Positions 8,091 to 15,221 of a stretch of DNA of 20,822 bases are shown one piece after another. The notes under the pieces were generated by a model. That model saw only the letters and a list, made by a program, of their open reading frames with translations. It was not told the origin of the DNA and made no database searches. How positions within the stretch are numbered: position 1 is the first letter of the stretch; each line of letters starts with the position of its first letter. Position numbers and translations under genes: made by a program. The stretch lies in the IMG/VR virus record IMGVR_UViG_3300005827_000039, positions 1 to 20,822 of that record; one strand, written 5' to 3'. The DNA comes from a virus.

Positions 8091-8516
8091 CTAAAGTTTA
8101 CAAAAATATGGATTCATTTTTATTATTTTAAAATGAATATTATATTCAGATATAAATATTTCTTTACATAATAAACCCTTTCGAATATTATTTATAACTA
8201 AATAAACTTGAACAGCACACGTACATTTTTCAGTTGTATATAAATTAATTTCAAGTCTTTCATCAAAATTAAATCTAAAAACCTCTATATTACGCTTTGT
8301 TGTATCTATTTTTAATAATTTTTGTTCTTTAGTATAATTATTGTTTATACTACCAACCCAAACAGGATAAGTATATTTTAATTTATTTATAACAATCTCA
8401 AATGTACTATCGACTTTTACATTTTCTTTAATAGTTGATTTTTTTTCTACTTCAATATTTTCTTTATTGCACGAAAATATAGTAACTAATACGATTAATA
8501 AAATTAATGTTTTCAT
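8091..8516 (-). CDS. Putative lipoprotein encoded among tail genes
   Basis: 141 aa. The N-terminus MKTLILLIVLVTIFSC has a hydrophobic core and a lipobox (IFSC, lipidated Cys16) followed by NKEN, giving a probable signal peptidase II substrate anchored in a cell membrane. The mature protein is Lys/Asn/Ile-rich with four further Cys (the CTC pair at about 98-100, one near 117 and one near the end) that could form disulfides. It is separated on both sides by the clearest gaps in the tail region: an AT-rich 73-nt spacer upstream (8517-8589, no promoter or hairpin recognised) and a TATATTTG plus G5 hairpin downstream. A phage lipoprotein could block superinfection, as with T5 Llp, but that is inferred. 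Confidence 0.75.
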   Translation of the reverse strand: MKTLILLIVLVTIFSCNKENIEVEKKSTIKENVKVDSTFEIVINKLKYTYPVWVGSINNNYTKEQKLLKIDTTKRNIEVFRFNFDERLEINLYTTEKCTCAVQVYLVINNIRKGLLCKEIFISEYNIHFKIIKMNPYFCKL

Positions 8517-8589
8517 TTTTATAATTATTAAATGTTTATTAAAGATAATAAAAAATTTAATTAATTATTATTATTTTATATAAAATTTA

Positions 8590-10179
8590 TTAAGCTGGTG
8601 GTTCTGGATACCCAAGTCTACGAACCCAATAACCTAGAGTTAAATTCCCAGTTATTATGTTTGCAGATGTTCTAAATTTAAAAGTTAAAAGTTCAAAATT
8701 TGTTATGCCTAAAGATGCAAACTCCCAGCTATCCATAATATAAGTTTTACCTGTATTGAATGATGGACTAGATTTTACAAACGTGCCGTTGTAGTATATC
8801 TCCATCCATCCATCCATCCCACCAGATATATTAACAACTTCGACATAAATAAATATTCTTTCGGTAAAAAAATCTCCATATATTATTTGACCTACAAAAG
8901 ACGCATACTGATCTGATGCAGCGCCACCTGAATTTGTTATATAATAAGGTGTCCCATCTGTATTTAATATATCCGAAACTCTATACGGTACAAGTTCACA
9001 TGGATAAATAGTATTTGCGTCTGCATATGCTTGGGCGTCTGCGTCTATATTTGCATCTGCTATATTATTCGCGTCGTCTTGACTTATTTCGCTTGTATAT
9101 ATTTTAGTAAATGAAGTTGCGATGTCTGGGTATCTATTAGGTGGACAATTACCTTTAAATTTACTTGTTGTACGTGTTGCCGTATATTCAATTGGTGGTG
9201 GACAATCACAATCACCATATAAGTTAGCCTCTGCTTGACCCTCTGTTTGAAATACTGCATTGTCAGCATTCTTTTTATCGATTGCGTCTTGTTGGGAAAT
9301 GTAACTAGTATATGTTTTAGTGTAATCGATATGCGAAGGAACACAACCAACTTCACAATTATTTCTTGTAAATGTTACTGTTCTTGTTTCTGAATATATT
9401 GTAATTGCTACCGTTGTACTAGTTTCGGCTGTTTTATCAGTTACGAACGAATCTAACCACATTTCAAAACTACTTGAATTTTCGTCAATCTTAACACCTG
9501 TTTTAAAAGTTAAATACTCGTCATTTATTATAATTGTATCGTGCGAAAGTACAACAGATAAGGCATCGTCAAATTGTTTATCTTTGTAAAGCGAATTGAA
9601 CTTAATCCAATAGAACATTTTACCCTTATAATTCTTAATCAAATCGGTTGTACTTTCTCGATATTGGTCGATTTGATAATCTGGTTGGCGATCAACTTCA
9701 ATAATTGGTAAACGAAATTGATTATAATATGAAGTGTTGCCACTATATGCGAATTGGTAAAAGTCGGTATTATGTTTATATTTTAATGTCGATGAATATT
9801 TTTCAAAGTCTGAACGTGGGACGAAAATAGTGTTAGATATTAGTATAATTAACCCATCAAATGATAAACCTAAACGATATGATCCTACGTTTACATTTGG
9901 ATTTGTCACCTCACAATAACAGTAATCAGTTGAGTCTATTTTAGTAATAGTCCCAATCGAAGTACCTATTTTTGCAAATGTTGAAGCATTTATTAAAAAA
10001 ATTTCATCGATATCGTTTGTTATTCCTGTATTAATTAAAAATTTCGTTTGCTCTCCAACAGCCATAAATATACACGCTGGTTGTTTAAGTTCAGTATTCA
10101 GCATTGGGAATTGTAAATCGTCTACAATATCGTTCAATGTGTACCAACGTAAGAAGCTGTATTTATTTATTGCTGCCAT
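8590..10179 (-). CDS. Tail or surface protein with two DUF5977-like repeats
   Basis: 529 aa. Residues 1-260 are beta-rich and structural-looking. Two repeats follow at about 265-324 and 333-394, each with a start like TFTRNNC, a YTSYISQQDA / YTSEISQDDA core and an A/D/N-rich end closing with Cys; this is the pattern of DUF5977 repeats in Bacteroidetes surface and phage proteins. The C-terminal 130 residues look like a beta-sandwich (IFIYVEVVNISG, MEIYYNGTFVKS), perhaps glycan-binding. The gene lies between the chaperones and tape measure, so it may be a minor tail protein or adhesin. A GGAT tetranucleotide repeat in codons 454-461 makes the C-terminal domain a possible site of slippage. Confidence 0.7.
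   Translation of the reverse strand: MAAINKYSFLRWYTLNDIVDDLQFPMLNTELKQPACIFMAVGEQTKFLINTGITNDIDEIFLINASTFAKIGTSIGTITKIDSTDYCYCEVTNPNVNVGSYRLGLSFDGLIILISNTIFVPRSDFEKYSSTLKYKHNTDFYQFAYSGNTSYYNQFRLPIIEVDRQPDYQIDQYRESTTDLIKNYKGKMFYWIKFNSLYKDKQFDDALSVVLSHDTIIINDEYLTFKTGVKIDENSSSFEMWLDSFVTDKTAETSTTVAITIYSETRTVTFTRNNCEVGCVPSHIDYTKTYTSYISQQDAIDKKNADNAVFQTEGQAEANLYGDCDCPPPIEYTATRTTSKFKGNCPPNRYPDIATSFTKIYTSEISQDDANNIADANIDADAQAYADANTIYPCELVPYRVSDILNTDGTPYYITNSGGAASDQYASFVGQIIYGDFFTERIFIYVEVVNISGGMDGWMEIYYNGTFVKSSPSFNTGKTYIMDSWEFASLGITNFELLTFKFRTSANIITGNLTLGYWVRRLGYPEPPA
8801..8819 (-). repeat. Tetranucleotide repeat (GGAT)4-GGA in a coding region
   Basis: On the minus strand GGAT is repeated four times and followed by GGA, inside the DUF5977 gene, coding for GMDGWME. 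The unit is not a multiple of three, so gain or loss of one copy would shift the frame and remove or alter the C-terminal 70 residues. The tract is short, and no other tetranucleotide tract was noticed in the window. Confidence 0.7.
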
Positions 10180-10519
10180 GCTTTTTATATTTTTTTTCTA
10201 AAACTTCGATTCTATTATAAAATTCAAAGATAGTTAAATTTTCCGTTTTCATATTGTTTTGCTCTAACTGTATTAACATATCACTTAACCGTTTGTCATT
10301 CTTAACAATCTCATTTTTTGGTAGCGCTGGGTGCAATATTAGGGGTTTACTTTGTTCAATAAAGTATTCATTAACTACTTGCATTTGCTCTAAAAAATTA
10401 GCATTGTCGGGATCGTTTATTAATTCACATTTAATAATTAAGTACTGCTTATAATATTCCAAACCATGATTAACGCCGCCAAACCATTTTGGAAAATAAA
10501 TTTTTAGTTCTGAATTAAG
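10163..10519 (-). CDS. Tail assembly chaperone, T-like domain made by frameshift
   Basis: This frame has no ATG; its only near start is a TTG at 10462. Read in the -1 frame from the slippery site it gives 118 residues (LNSELKIYFPKWFGGVNHGL, then EYYKQYLIIK and so on), continuous with the G-like protein, for a fusion of about 247 aa. The region between the slippery site and the TTG reads as plausible protein, which supports the fusion over an independent gene. The domain is helical and ends in a basic tail (EKKYKKHGSNK). In lambda the GT fusion binds the tube protein through T while G binds the tape measure. The end overlaps the next gene by 17 nt. Confidence 0.7.
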   Translation of the reverse strand, partial: LNSELKIYFPKWFGGVNHGLEYYKQYLIIKCELINDPDNANFLEQMQVVNEYFIEQSKPLILHPALPKNEIVKNDKRLSDMLIQLEQNNMKTENLTIFEFYNRIEVLEKKYKKHGSNK

Positions 10520-10905
10520 TTTTTTTTTAAATCTTCAAGAATATTCTCGATGTCAATTTGTTTTAATTTAGGTACATTTTTTAAAGCTTCTACCAAATCA
10601 CTTTCAGAATTACCGATCAATTTACCGTTTATCGATTTAATGTAACAAGCAAACGCCATTGAATCGAAGTTAATCTTATTCAGTATAGAATAGTGATTAA
10701 TCATTAAATTAGTCATTTCATTTAAAGCATCTTCATTTTTATTGTTTGCTATCAATGTTTGTAATTTTTGATAGTGGGAATAAATATCCTGCATCGTATT
10801 CCCAACACCTGACATTTGCATTAAATAGTTCTGACAATCATTATACCGTTGTATTGGCATTTCTTTGATACTTTCAAAAAATTCAATATTATCAATTGTT
10901 TTCAT
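10504..10905 (-). CDS. Tail assembly chaperone, G-like frame
   Basis: 133 aa, acidic and helical. It lies upstream of the tape measure in the place of the lambda G/GT chaperone pair. The C-terminus (ENILEDLKKNLIQN) is encoded over a run of nine A and a C, in the frame AAA AAA AAC, with TAA 12 nt further on. A second frame with no ATG is open in the -1 phase across this end, so some ribosomes should shift and make a longer fusion. Such chaperones coat the tape measure protein during tail assembly. Sequence similarity to known G proteins was not testable; the call rests on gene order and the slippery site. Confidence 0.7.
   Translation of the reverse strand: MKTIDNIEFFESIKEMPIQRYNDCQNYLMQMSGVGNTMQDIYSHYQKLQTLIANNKNEDALNEMTNLMINHYSILNKINFDSMAFACYIKSINGKLIGNSESDLVEALKNVPKLKQIDIENILEDLKKNLIQN
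10519..10525 (-). promoter_or_regulatory. -1 ribosomal frameshift site A AAA AAC
   Basis: The heptamer A AAA AAC is in the right phase of the upstream gene (codons AAA AAA AAC) and fits the X XXY YYZ rule for -1 slippage. It lies 12 nt before the zero-frame stop. The -1 frame is closed by TGA only a few codons upstream and open for 118 codons downstream. A short stem (CCAAA/TTTGG, 10479-10492) lies about 26 nt downstream; it is weak as a stimulator. Confidence 0.7.
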
Positions 10906-11245
10906 TTAATTTTTGAATAAAGTCGTTAAATTGTCTGTAAATCCATCCCATTAAATATGCCAAAGGCTCTTCATTATTAAAGTTATCGAATCCTCTATCA
11001 CGTGCAATTTCCGACAACACATGAAAAGATTCGTGAGCCATTACACTACCTCCAGTTTGTTTTAAGTCAAATACTATCACGTATTGAGTTAAGTTATTTT
11101 TAGTAGGTTCTTTAAATGCCATTGCTGGTGATTCTAATTCATGACCTTCTAAATTTAATTTTTTATATACTTCTTTATAATCAGTTTTTTCAATTAGTAT
11201 TAAATTACCAAAATAAATAGGTATTTTTATTTTCCTATAATTCAT
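10892..11245 (-). CDS. Putative zinc metallopeptidase-like protein (HExxH)
   Basis: 117 aa. AHESFHVLSE (70-79) contains HESFH (71-75), the HExxH zinc site of many metallopeptidases. A possible third ligand is a Glu in NNEEPLAYLMGWIY (92 or 93), about 17 residues later, as in gluzincin-like enzymes. The N-terminal part is short and beta-like. At 117 aa it is a minimal domain. No signal peptide is seen, so it should act in the cytoplasm, perhaps on a tail or neck protein. It may also be catalytically silent. It abuts the membrane protein gene upstream and overlaps the chaperone gene by 14 nt. Confidence 0.65.
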   Translation of the reverse strand: MNYRKIKIPIYFGNLILIEKTDYKEVYKKLNLEGHELESPAMAFKEPTKNNLTQYVIVFDLKQTGGSVMAHESFHVLSEIARDRGFDNFNNEEPLAYLMGWIYRQFNDFIQKLNENN

Positions 11246-11488
11246 TTAATTATATTTTAAAATTATCCATGTCAAAGGTGCAACACAAAATGGGACTATC
11301 ATATAATACCATGGGAAAAAAGATAAAATAATTGGCAATTGAAGTACGGCTATATGAAAACCCCAACAAAATAAGCATTCAGGGTAGTACGGAATATAAG
11401 TATGGAGCCAATCAAAAAAACCCCACTTTCGAAAAGCAAATACAATTGTTGTATTTAGTAGCGATAATATGATAATAAGTTCTAACAT
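11246..11488 (-). CDS. Small membrane protein with a CxxCWGFH motif
   Basis: 80 aa from the ATG at 11488 (MLELIIILS), which overlaps the preceding stop in the 7-nt string ATGTTAG; a start 14 codons earlier is less likely. About three hydrophobic segments are visible: LIIILSLLNTTIVFAF, FHIAVLQLPIILSFF and YYMIVPFCVAPLTWIIL. Between the first two is PECLFCWGFH, a CxxC with aromatic neighbours as seen in several small phage membrane proteins. It should lie in the inner membrane and may be an accessory protein rather than a virion part. The next gene's ATG follows its stop directly. Confidence 0.7.
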   Translation of the reverse strand: MLELIIILSLLNTTIVFAFRKWGFFDWLHTYIPYYPECLFCWGFHIAVLQLPIILSFFPWYYMIVPFCVAPLTWIILKYN

Positions 11489-12033
11489 TGTGAATCTGAA
11501 TAAATTACAGTTACATCGAATCGAAAACAAAAGAAAGGGAACATGTAATACTGTGTATTTTTATCATCAATAGTATATCCATCGAAAACCGTTTCTGCTT
11601 TTTCATCTACAAAACTATTTATTTTTTTTACTTCATACACTTTTGACAGTTCGTTTTCAATTTCTATTTTCAGTTGTTCGGTTGTTTTGCCAATCTCTTT
11701 GATGTTTCCTGAAAAAGTTATTCGCAAATCCCTTGTTTTCATTTTTGAGGTAACTTTAAAAATGCTCAAATATGTTTCGTTTGATATAACTGAAATGAAT
11801 GATTGACTTGCGAAATTATCATTTGGTAAAACATTGTAATAGTCTCCATCTGATTGTAGAATCTTTGGTTTTTTTACTGTTTTATTATCGTACGTTTCAT
11901 TAAATGTAATCGCACGACCAAAAGATTTTTGCAACCAATCCAATGATTGCATCTGTAGTTGTATAGCTTGTATTGGTACTTCGATACCCACAGGCGAATC
12001 TATAATACAAATGTCGGGTTGTTTATAACTCAT
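11482..12033 (-). CDS. Possible tail terminator / neck protein
   Basis: 183 aa, soluble. A beta-strand and helix pattern (LRITFSGNIKEIG, then TTEQLKIEIENELSKVYEV, then FFCFRFDVTVIYSD) is compatible with the small alpha/beta fold of tail terminator proteins, which cap the tail tube and join it to the neck. The position between a gp10-like gene and tail assembly chaperones supports this, but there is no diagnostic motif. The stop TAG at 11484-11482 overlaps the ATG of the next gene. Confidence 0.5.
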   Translation of the reverse strand: MSYKQPDICIIDSPVGIEVPIQAIQLQMQSLDWLQKSFGRAITFNETYDNKTVKKPKILQSDGDYYNVLPNDNFASQSFISVISNETYLSIFKVTSKMKTRDLRITFSGNIKEIGKTTEQLKIEIENELSKVYEVKKINSFVDEKAETVFDGYTIDDKNTQYYMFPFFCFRFDVTVIYSDSQC

Positions 12034-12424
12034 TTCTAAAGTCTTTAATTATGTCAGGTTTAATAAATTCTCCTATATTTTTTACATCTTCTTTTGACAA
12101 AGATAAAATATTTTCGCCAAATTGTGTTACTAACTTTTCTGTTTTAGAATCGGTTGCGTTCATTTCGAAGTACTCCCCATAATTTTTGGGCGCGATAGAT
12201 TTTCGATACGCGCCTGTTAATTTTAAATCTATTGGTTCGAATCTATTTTTATAATTAAAGTCTTTATACTTTCCTAAAGAAGCCCCTTTACCATCTTCGC
12301 CTTTGTCGTAGTGTTTTGTCAATTGGTCGGAAATGTAATCCGAATTACTTTCAACAGCGCGACCAATGATACTATTGATATCGACTTTGCTTAGCCTTTC
12401 AGTAAAGAAATTTTCTTTAATCAC
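12023..12424 (-). CDS. Putative head-tail connector / tail completion protein
   Basis: 133 aa. The segment IDLKLTGAYRKSI (about 74-86), in a short protein with a helical N-terminus, resembles the conserved TGxLxxS-type core of HK97 gp10-like neck proteins. The position, after the 372-aa gene and before a possible tail terminator, fits. The family match is weak because it rests on one motif and on order. The gene overlaps its upstream neighbour by 8 nt and its downstream neighbour by 11 nt, so translation is probably coupled. Confidence 0.6.
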   Translation of the reverse strand: MIKENFFTERLSKVDINSIIGRAVESNSDYISDQLTKHYDKGEDGKGASLGKYKDFNYKNRFEPIDLKLTGAYRKSIAPKNYGEYFEMNATDSKTEKLVTQFGENILSLSKEDVKNIGEFIKPDIIKDFRNEL

Positions 12425-13535
12425 GGGATTTATATTTTATTTTCAAAGCGTTATTTTGACAAGGTAAACACAATTGATTTATATCACTAGTTCCATAGTT
12501 GATTGCTTTGACGGCTTTTTCAAGTTCTTTTTTTACTCCATTAGTTTCGTCACCTAATGCAATAAATGCCATTTGAACCAATTTTTCTCTTAATTGATTA
12601 TCGCGATTCGAGTATGCAATTTCGTTTAAAAAGTCAACAGTCAATTGTTTCCCTAATGCATCCCTGAATAATTCTTTGTTTCTACAAAAAAGCCCCGAAA
12701 GATCACAGATTACAGATATTTGTAAGTTCAAACCAAAATTAGTATTGTTTATATATACTTCGCTTTCTGTAGTCCATTTGGTTTTATCATTATTCAAATT
12801 ATCTATGTCAACATAAAACGATTGTAAATTAACAAATTTACTCCATGATTGAAAAAGATTGTAATTGACAGGTGAACAACTATTACAAGCTGGTGATACT
12901 GTTAGGTTATTATCTCGGTAAATAGCTTGACCAATTAAATCGCTTTCGTAATAACCGATATAGTAGCTACCTTTTATTTCAGGTAAAATTTGAGTTGCAA
13001 TCGTAAACCATGAAAATGAAACTGCTTTATTGTGAATAATATCAATTGTTCCGATAGGTTCTAATTTTGATGTATGATAAACGTATAGTTTAAAATTAGG
13101 GTTTAATTCAGTCAACTGCAATCCTATTGATTTAATCATTAATGATAAATCTGACTGTATCATATCAATTTTAAAACCAACAAAACGATTTTGCTTAATT
13201 ATTTTATTTAAAAAGTTTCCCGAACCTTCGTATAATCTAACTTCGCTCAATAATTCTTTAGAATTTTCATTTAATTGTTTAGCTGTATAAATATTATCAA
13301 TAAGTTTCTCAATTGAATTAATACGCTTCTTTCGTAAATAATCACTAAAATTTGCATTTTTCGGGGCGCAATTATGTAGATTTTCGGTTGTTAATAATGG
13401 GTGCAATTGTTGAATATTACGACCTCCAACACCAGTTAAAATATTAGTTGCCAATGTTGGATAGTCTGAATTAGTTGTTTGTTCATACCCGAACAGATTT
13501 TCGAAACAACTTGTTACTATACTTTGATTTATCAT
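12417..13535 (-). CDS. Conserved neck-region protein of unknown function
   Basis: 372 aa from the ATG at 13535 (MINQSIVTS). A TTG at 13565 would extend the frame by ten codons, but it lies in the loop of the terminator hairpin, so it is rejected. The gene follows the capsid block and precedes probable neck and tail completion genes, a place that suggests a connector, adaptor or minor structural role. Visible features are a charged helical N-terminal third and a middle beta-like domain (KLYVYHTSKLEPIGTIDIIH). Two close Cys pairs, CNSC (about residue 220) and CLPC near the C-terminus, could bind metal or form disulfides. The 3' end overlaps the next gene by 8 nt. I do not recognise the family. 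Confidence 0.72.
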   Translation of the reverse strand: MINQSIVTSCFENLFGYEQTTNSDYPTLATNILTGVGGRNIQQLHPLLTTENLHNCAPKNANFSDYLRKKRINSIEKLIDNIYTAKQLNENSKELLSEVRLYEGSGNFLNKIIKQNRFVGFKIDMIQSDLSLMIKSIGLQLTELNPNFKLYVYHTSKLEPIGTIDIIHNKAVSFSWFTIATQILPEIKGSYYIGYYESDLIGQAIYRDNNLTVSPACNSCSPVNYNLFQSWSKFVNLQSFYVDIDNLNNDKTKWTTESEVYINNTNFGLNLQISVICDLSGLFCRNKELFRDALGKQLTVDFLNEIAYSNRDNQLREKLVQMAFIALGDETNGVKKELEKAVKAINYGTSDINQLCLPCQNNALKIKYKSRD

Positions 13536-13544
13536 ATCGTTTTT

Positions 13545-13586
13545 AATTAAAAAAGCCTCAAACAAAATTAATCATTTGAGGCTTTT
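13545..13586 (-). terminator. Intrinsic terminator before the 372-aa gene
   Basis: A perfect 12-bp stem, AAAAGCCTCAAA at 13551-13562 and TTTGAGGCTTTT at 13575-13586 on the plus strand, with a 12-nt loop. On the minus strand it ends in TTTTTTAATT. This is the strongest terminator in the window. It lies between the exported protein gene and the ATG at 13535 and would limit transcription into the neck and tail genes. Confidence 0.8.
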
Positions 13587-13593
13587 GTTTGCA

Positions 13594-13601
13594 CAAATAT
13601 A
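13594..13601 (-). promoter_or_regulatory. TATATTTG box after the 161-aa gene
   Basis: TATATTTG on the minus strand, 3 nt after the stop codon of the exported protein gene, fits the Bacteroidetes -7 box. No -33 TTG/TTTG is found at 17-23 nt spacing. The terminator hairpin at 13545-13586 follows at once, so any transcript starting here would meet it immediately. Confidence 0.25.
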
Positions 13602-13604
13602 CAA

Positions 13605-14090
13605 TTATTTTGCTTTAAAATACGCTCCTACATAATCAGGAAACGTAATTGTCGAACTTGCCGGCCGGTACTGCTTAAAATTGTAGAAATTGTACTTATC
13701 CGAAGTTGTTACTGAAAATATAAATGTAGTATCGATAGTAGTCGCAGTTACATTATACACTTTTACACCAATATCCGTCCACGCATCGTTTCGAAATTTC
13801 TTACCTTGTAATTTCATATTGACCGCCCCAACTGGACTATTATAAGGCGAACCGTTTGTGGTTTTACCTTTCGTAATTTTGTAAGTAAAATCGTAAACTA
13901 ACTGATATGGTATTTTCCCACCATCGATTTCAATAGGTAAATTCCATATACTATCGTTAACAGATACAGAATCTTTGATGTCTCCATCGTAATAAGTTGA
14001 ATACCTGTCAACCGTAATAGGTTTAACACTTTGCGAATAAACTTGTAGCGAAACAAAAACAATCGCTATTAAAAAAATTATCTTTTTCAT
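13605..14090 (-). CDS. Exported protein encoded beside the capsid gene
   Basis: 161 aa. The N-terminus is a clear Sec signal peptide: MKKII, a hydrophobic core (FLIAIVFVSL) and a likely cleavage site VYS-Q at about residues 19-20, a form common in Bacteroidetes. The mature part is beta-rich (YQLVYDFTYKITKGK, VNMKLQGKKF, TTFIFSVTTSDKYNF) and resembles a small sandwich domain. It should be exported, although its neighbours are cytoplasmic assembly proteins. The gene is bracketed by two terminator hairpins, 14112-14146 and 13545-13586. It could be a moron that alters the cell surface, or a virion protein that keeps a signal peptide. The family is not recognised. Confidence 0.75.
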   Translation of the reverse strand: MKKIIFLIAIVFVSLQVYSQSVKPITVDRYSTYYDGDIKDSVSVNDSIWNLPIEIDGGKIPYQLVYDFTYKITKGKTTNGSPYNSPVGAVNMKLQGKKFRNDAWTDIGVKVYNVTATTIDTTFIFSVTTSDKYNFYNFKQYRPASSTITFPDYVGAYFKAK

Positions 14091-14111
14091 TTTGTTCTAT
14101 TTTTTTTGGTT

Positions 14112-14146
14112 AAAAATTGTTCGGGTAGCTATTACACTACCCAAAC
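14112..14146 (-). terminator. Intrinsic terminator after the capsid gene
   Basis: On the minus strand GTTTGGGTAG, an 8-nt loop and CTACCCGAAC form a 10-bp stem with one T-G wobble, starting 4 nt after the capsid stop. AATTTTTA follows. This is a good intrinsic terminator and would make capsid mRNA more abundant than the message for downstream genes. No promoter is evident before the next ATG at 14090, so some read-through or antitermination is needed. Confidence 0.7.
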
Positions 14147-14150
14147 GAAA

Positions 14151-15182
14151 TTATGCGTTATCAGTCATTGGAACAACTACTTTTATAATACTTGAAGTAG
14201 TATCAGACGAGAATTGTGTTAACCACGCGAACTCAGTATAAAACTCGTATGTAGTTAAATAATTAGTTACATTACCAACTTTAACACAAGTAATACGTTC
14301 GTGAACTCCCCATTTAATACCGAAGATCGGATCTTGCCATACATATTTTTTGTCGCTATCATTTAGCTTCATATTCATACGTGACTCCCAGTCTACATAG
14401 TTGTAAATACCCAAACCGCCCTCAGGAGCAAAATAGTGAATTGCTTTGTTACCATCCAATGCAAGGCGTTTTGTAATAAATCCATTGAATACACCAGCAC
14501 CATACAGAGAACCGTCTACAACCCCTGCGAAGTTTTGGTTATTTCCCATTGCTAAAGTACGATACTCTAGCATTTTGGATTGTTCTTCTAAGTTAGAGAT
14601 ATCGTTCAAAACTCCGTTTATATCATTCATTCCAACGATCGAAGGTATGTCAATGTATAAACGATTTTTGTCGTATTGATCACGACTATAAACATACGCG
14701 CCATTTGCAATAGTTGCAAGTGTTGACGATGCTAATGCAACGTTTCTACGTGTTTCAAGAATACCCAACGATTGAGTATCTAACCATTCGCCAATTCCTT
14801 TTAGATTACCAATCAATTTTTGTGCAAATTCTTGGTCTTTCGTGATATAATTACCGGCGTTTACAGCTTCATTGATTTGAATTTTAAAACCTTTAGGCAC
14901 GTATGCCAATGTTTGAAACTGTGATGTAGCATCTTCCGAAGTAAACGAACATTCTTGACCTGTGATTAAATCCGCTGCCTGTTTGTTTAGAACTGGAATT
15001 TGTTGTGGACGTGTTGCAAGGTCTTTTGTTCCATCTAATAAAGATGCTGGAAGCAACATTTCAGAATTATTTTGAAACGCTTTAAATGCGCCAACTTCTG
15101 ATACTCTGTTTTCGAAGTTTTTTGCATACTGGTCTGTCGCCTGTATAATGGCTGCCAGTTTTTCTGTTGATGTTAATGACAT
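14151..15182 (-). CDS. Major capsid protein
   Basis: 343 aa, the shell subunit of the head, presumably HK97-fold. The call rests on position after a scaffold and portal, on size, and on a soluble mixed alpha/beta sequence with a long helix-like N-terminal third, a middle helix region (QKLIGNLKGIGEWLDTQSLG) and a beta-rich C-terminus (YLTTYEFYTEFAWLTQF). It starts directly at MSLTSTEK with no long cleavable N-terminal delta-like domain, in agreement with a separate scaffold. The translation start shares AAAATGTCATTAACA with the tail tube gene, consistent with very high expression in a host that favours A-rich, SD-less starts. A terminator hairpin follows the stop. Confidence 0.8.
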   Translation of the reverse strand: MSLTSTEKLAAIIQATDQYAKNFENRVSEVGAFKAFQNNSEMLLPASLLDGTKDLATRPQQIPVLNKQAADLITGQECSFTSEDATSQFQTLAYVPKGFKIQINEAVNAGNYITKDQEFAQKLIGNLKGIGEWLDTQSLGILETRRNVALASSTLATIANGAYVYSRDQYDKNRLYIDIPSIVGMNDINGVLNDISNLEEQSKMLEYRTLAMGNNQNFAGVVDGSLYGAGVFNGFITKRLALDGNKAIHYFAPEGGLGIYNYVDWESRMNMKLNDSDKKYVWQDPIFGIKWGVHERITCVKVGNVTNYLTTYEFYTEFAWLTQFSSDTTSSIIKVVVPMTDNA

Positions 15183-15192
15183 TTTGTTTTTT

Positions 15193-15221
15193 GGTTAAGA
15201 TTGTTTATAATTTTCTTAACC
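15193..15221 (-). promoter_or_regulatory. Second hairpin directly before the capsid gene
   Basis: A perfect 8-bp inverted repeat: on the minus strand GGTTAAGA, a 13-nt loop, then TCTTAACC, ending 10 nt before the capsid ATG. It is followed by an A-rich run, not T, so it is not a terminator. It could shield or expose the start region, or mark an RNA processing site. Its first three bases overlap the G5 hairpin. Confidence 0.4.

Noticed and set aside
8517-8589. Terminator or promoter in the spacer before the lipoprotein gene
   Set aside because: It is almost pure A/T; small inverted repeats there are expected by chance, and no TAnnTTTG was found.
9084-9356. A 90-codon minus-strand frame inside the DUF5977 gene
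   Set aside because: It overlaps the repeats of the real gene in another frame and its composition is unlike a protein.
10163-10462. An independent gene starting at TTG 10462
   Set aside because: The frame is open upstream to the slippery site and has no ATG; the -1 frameshift explains it better.
13536-13565. Upstream TTG start for the 372-aa gene
   Set aside because: It lies in the loop of a terminator hairpin; the ATG at 13535 directly after the hairpin is more likely.
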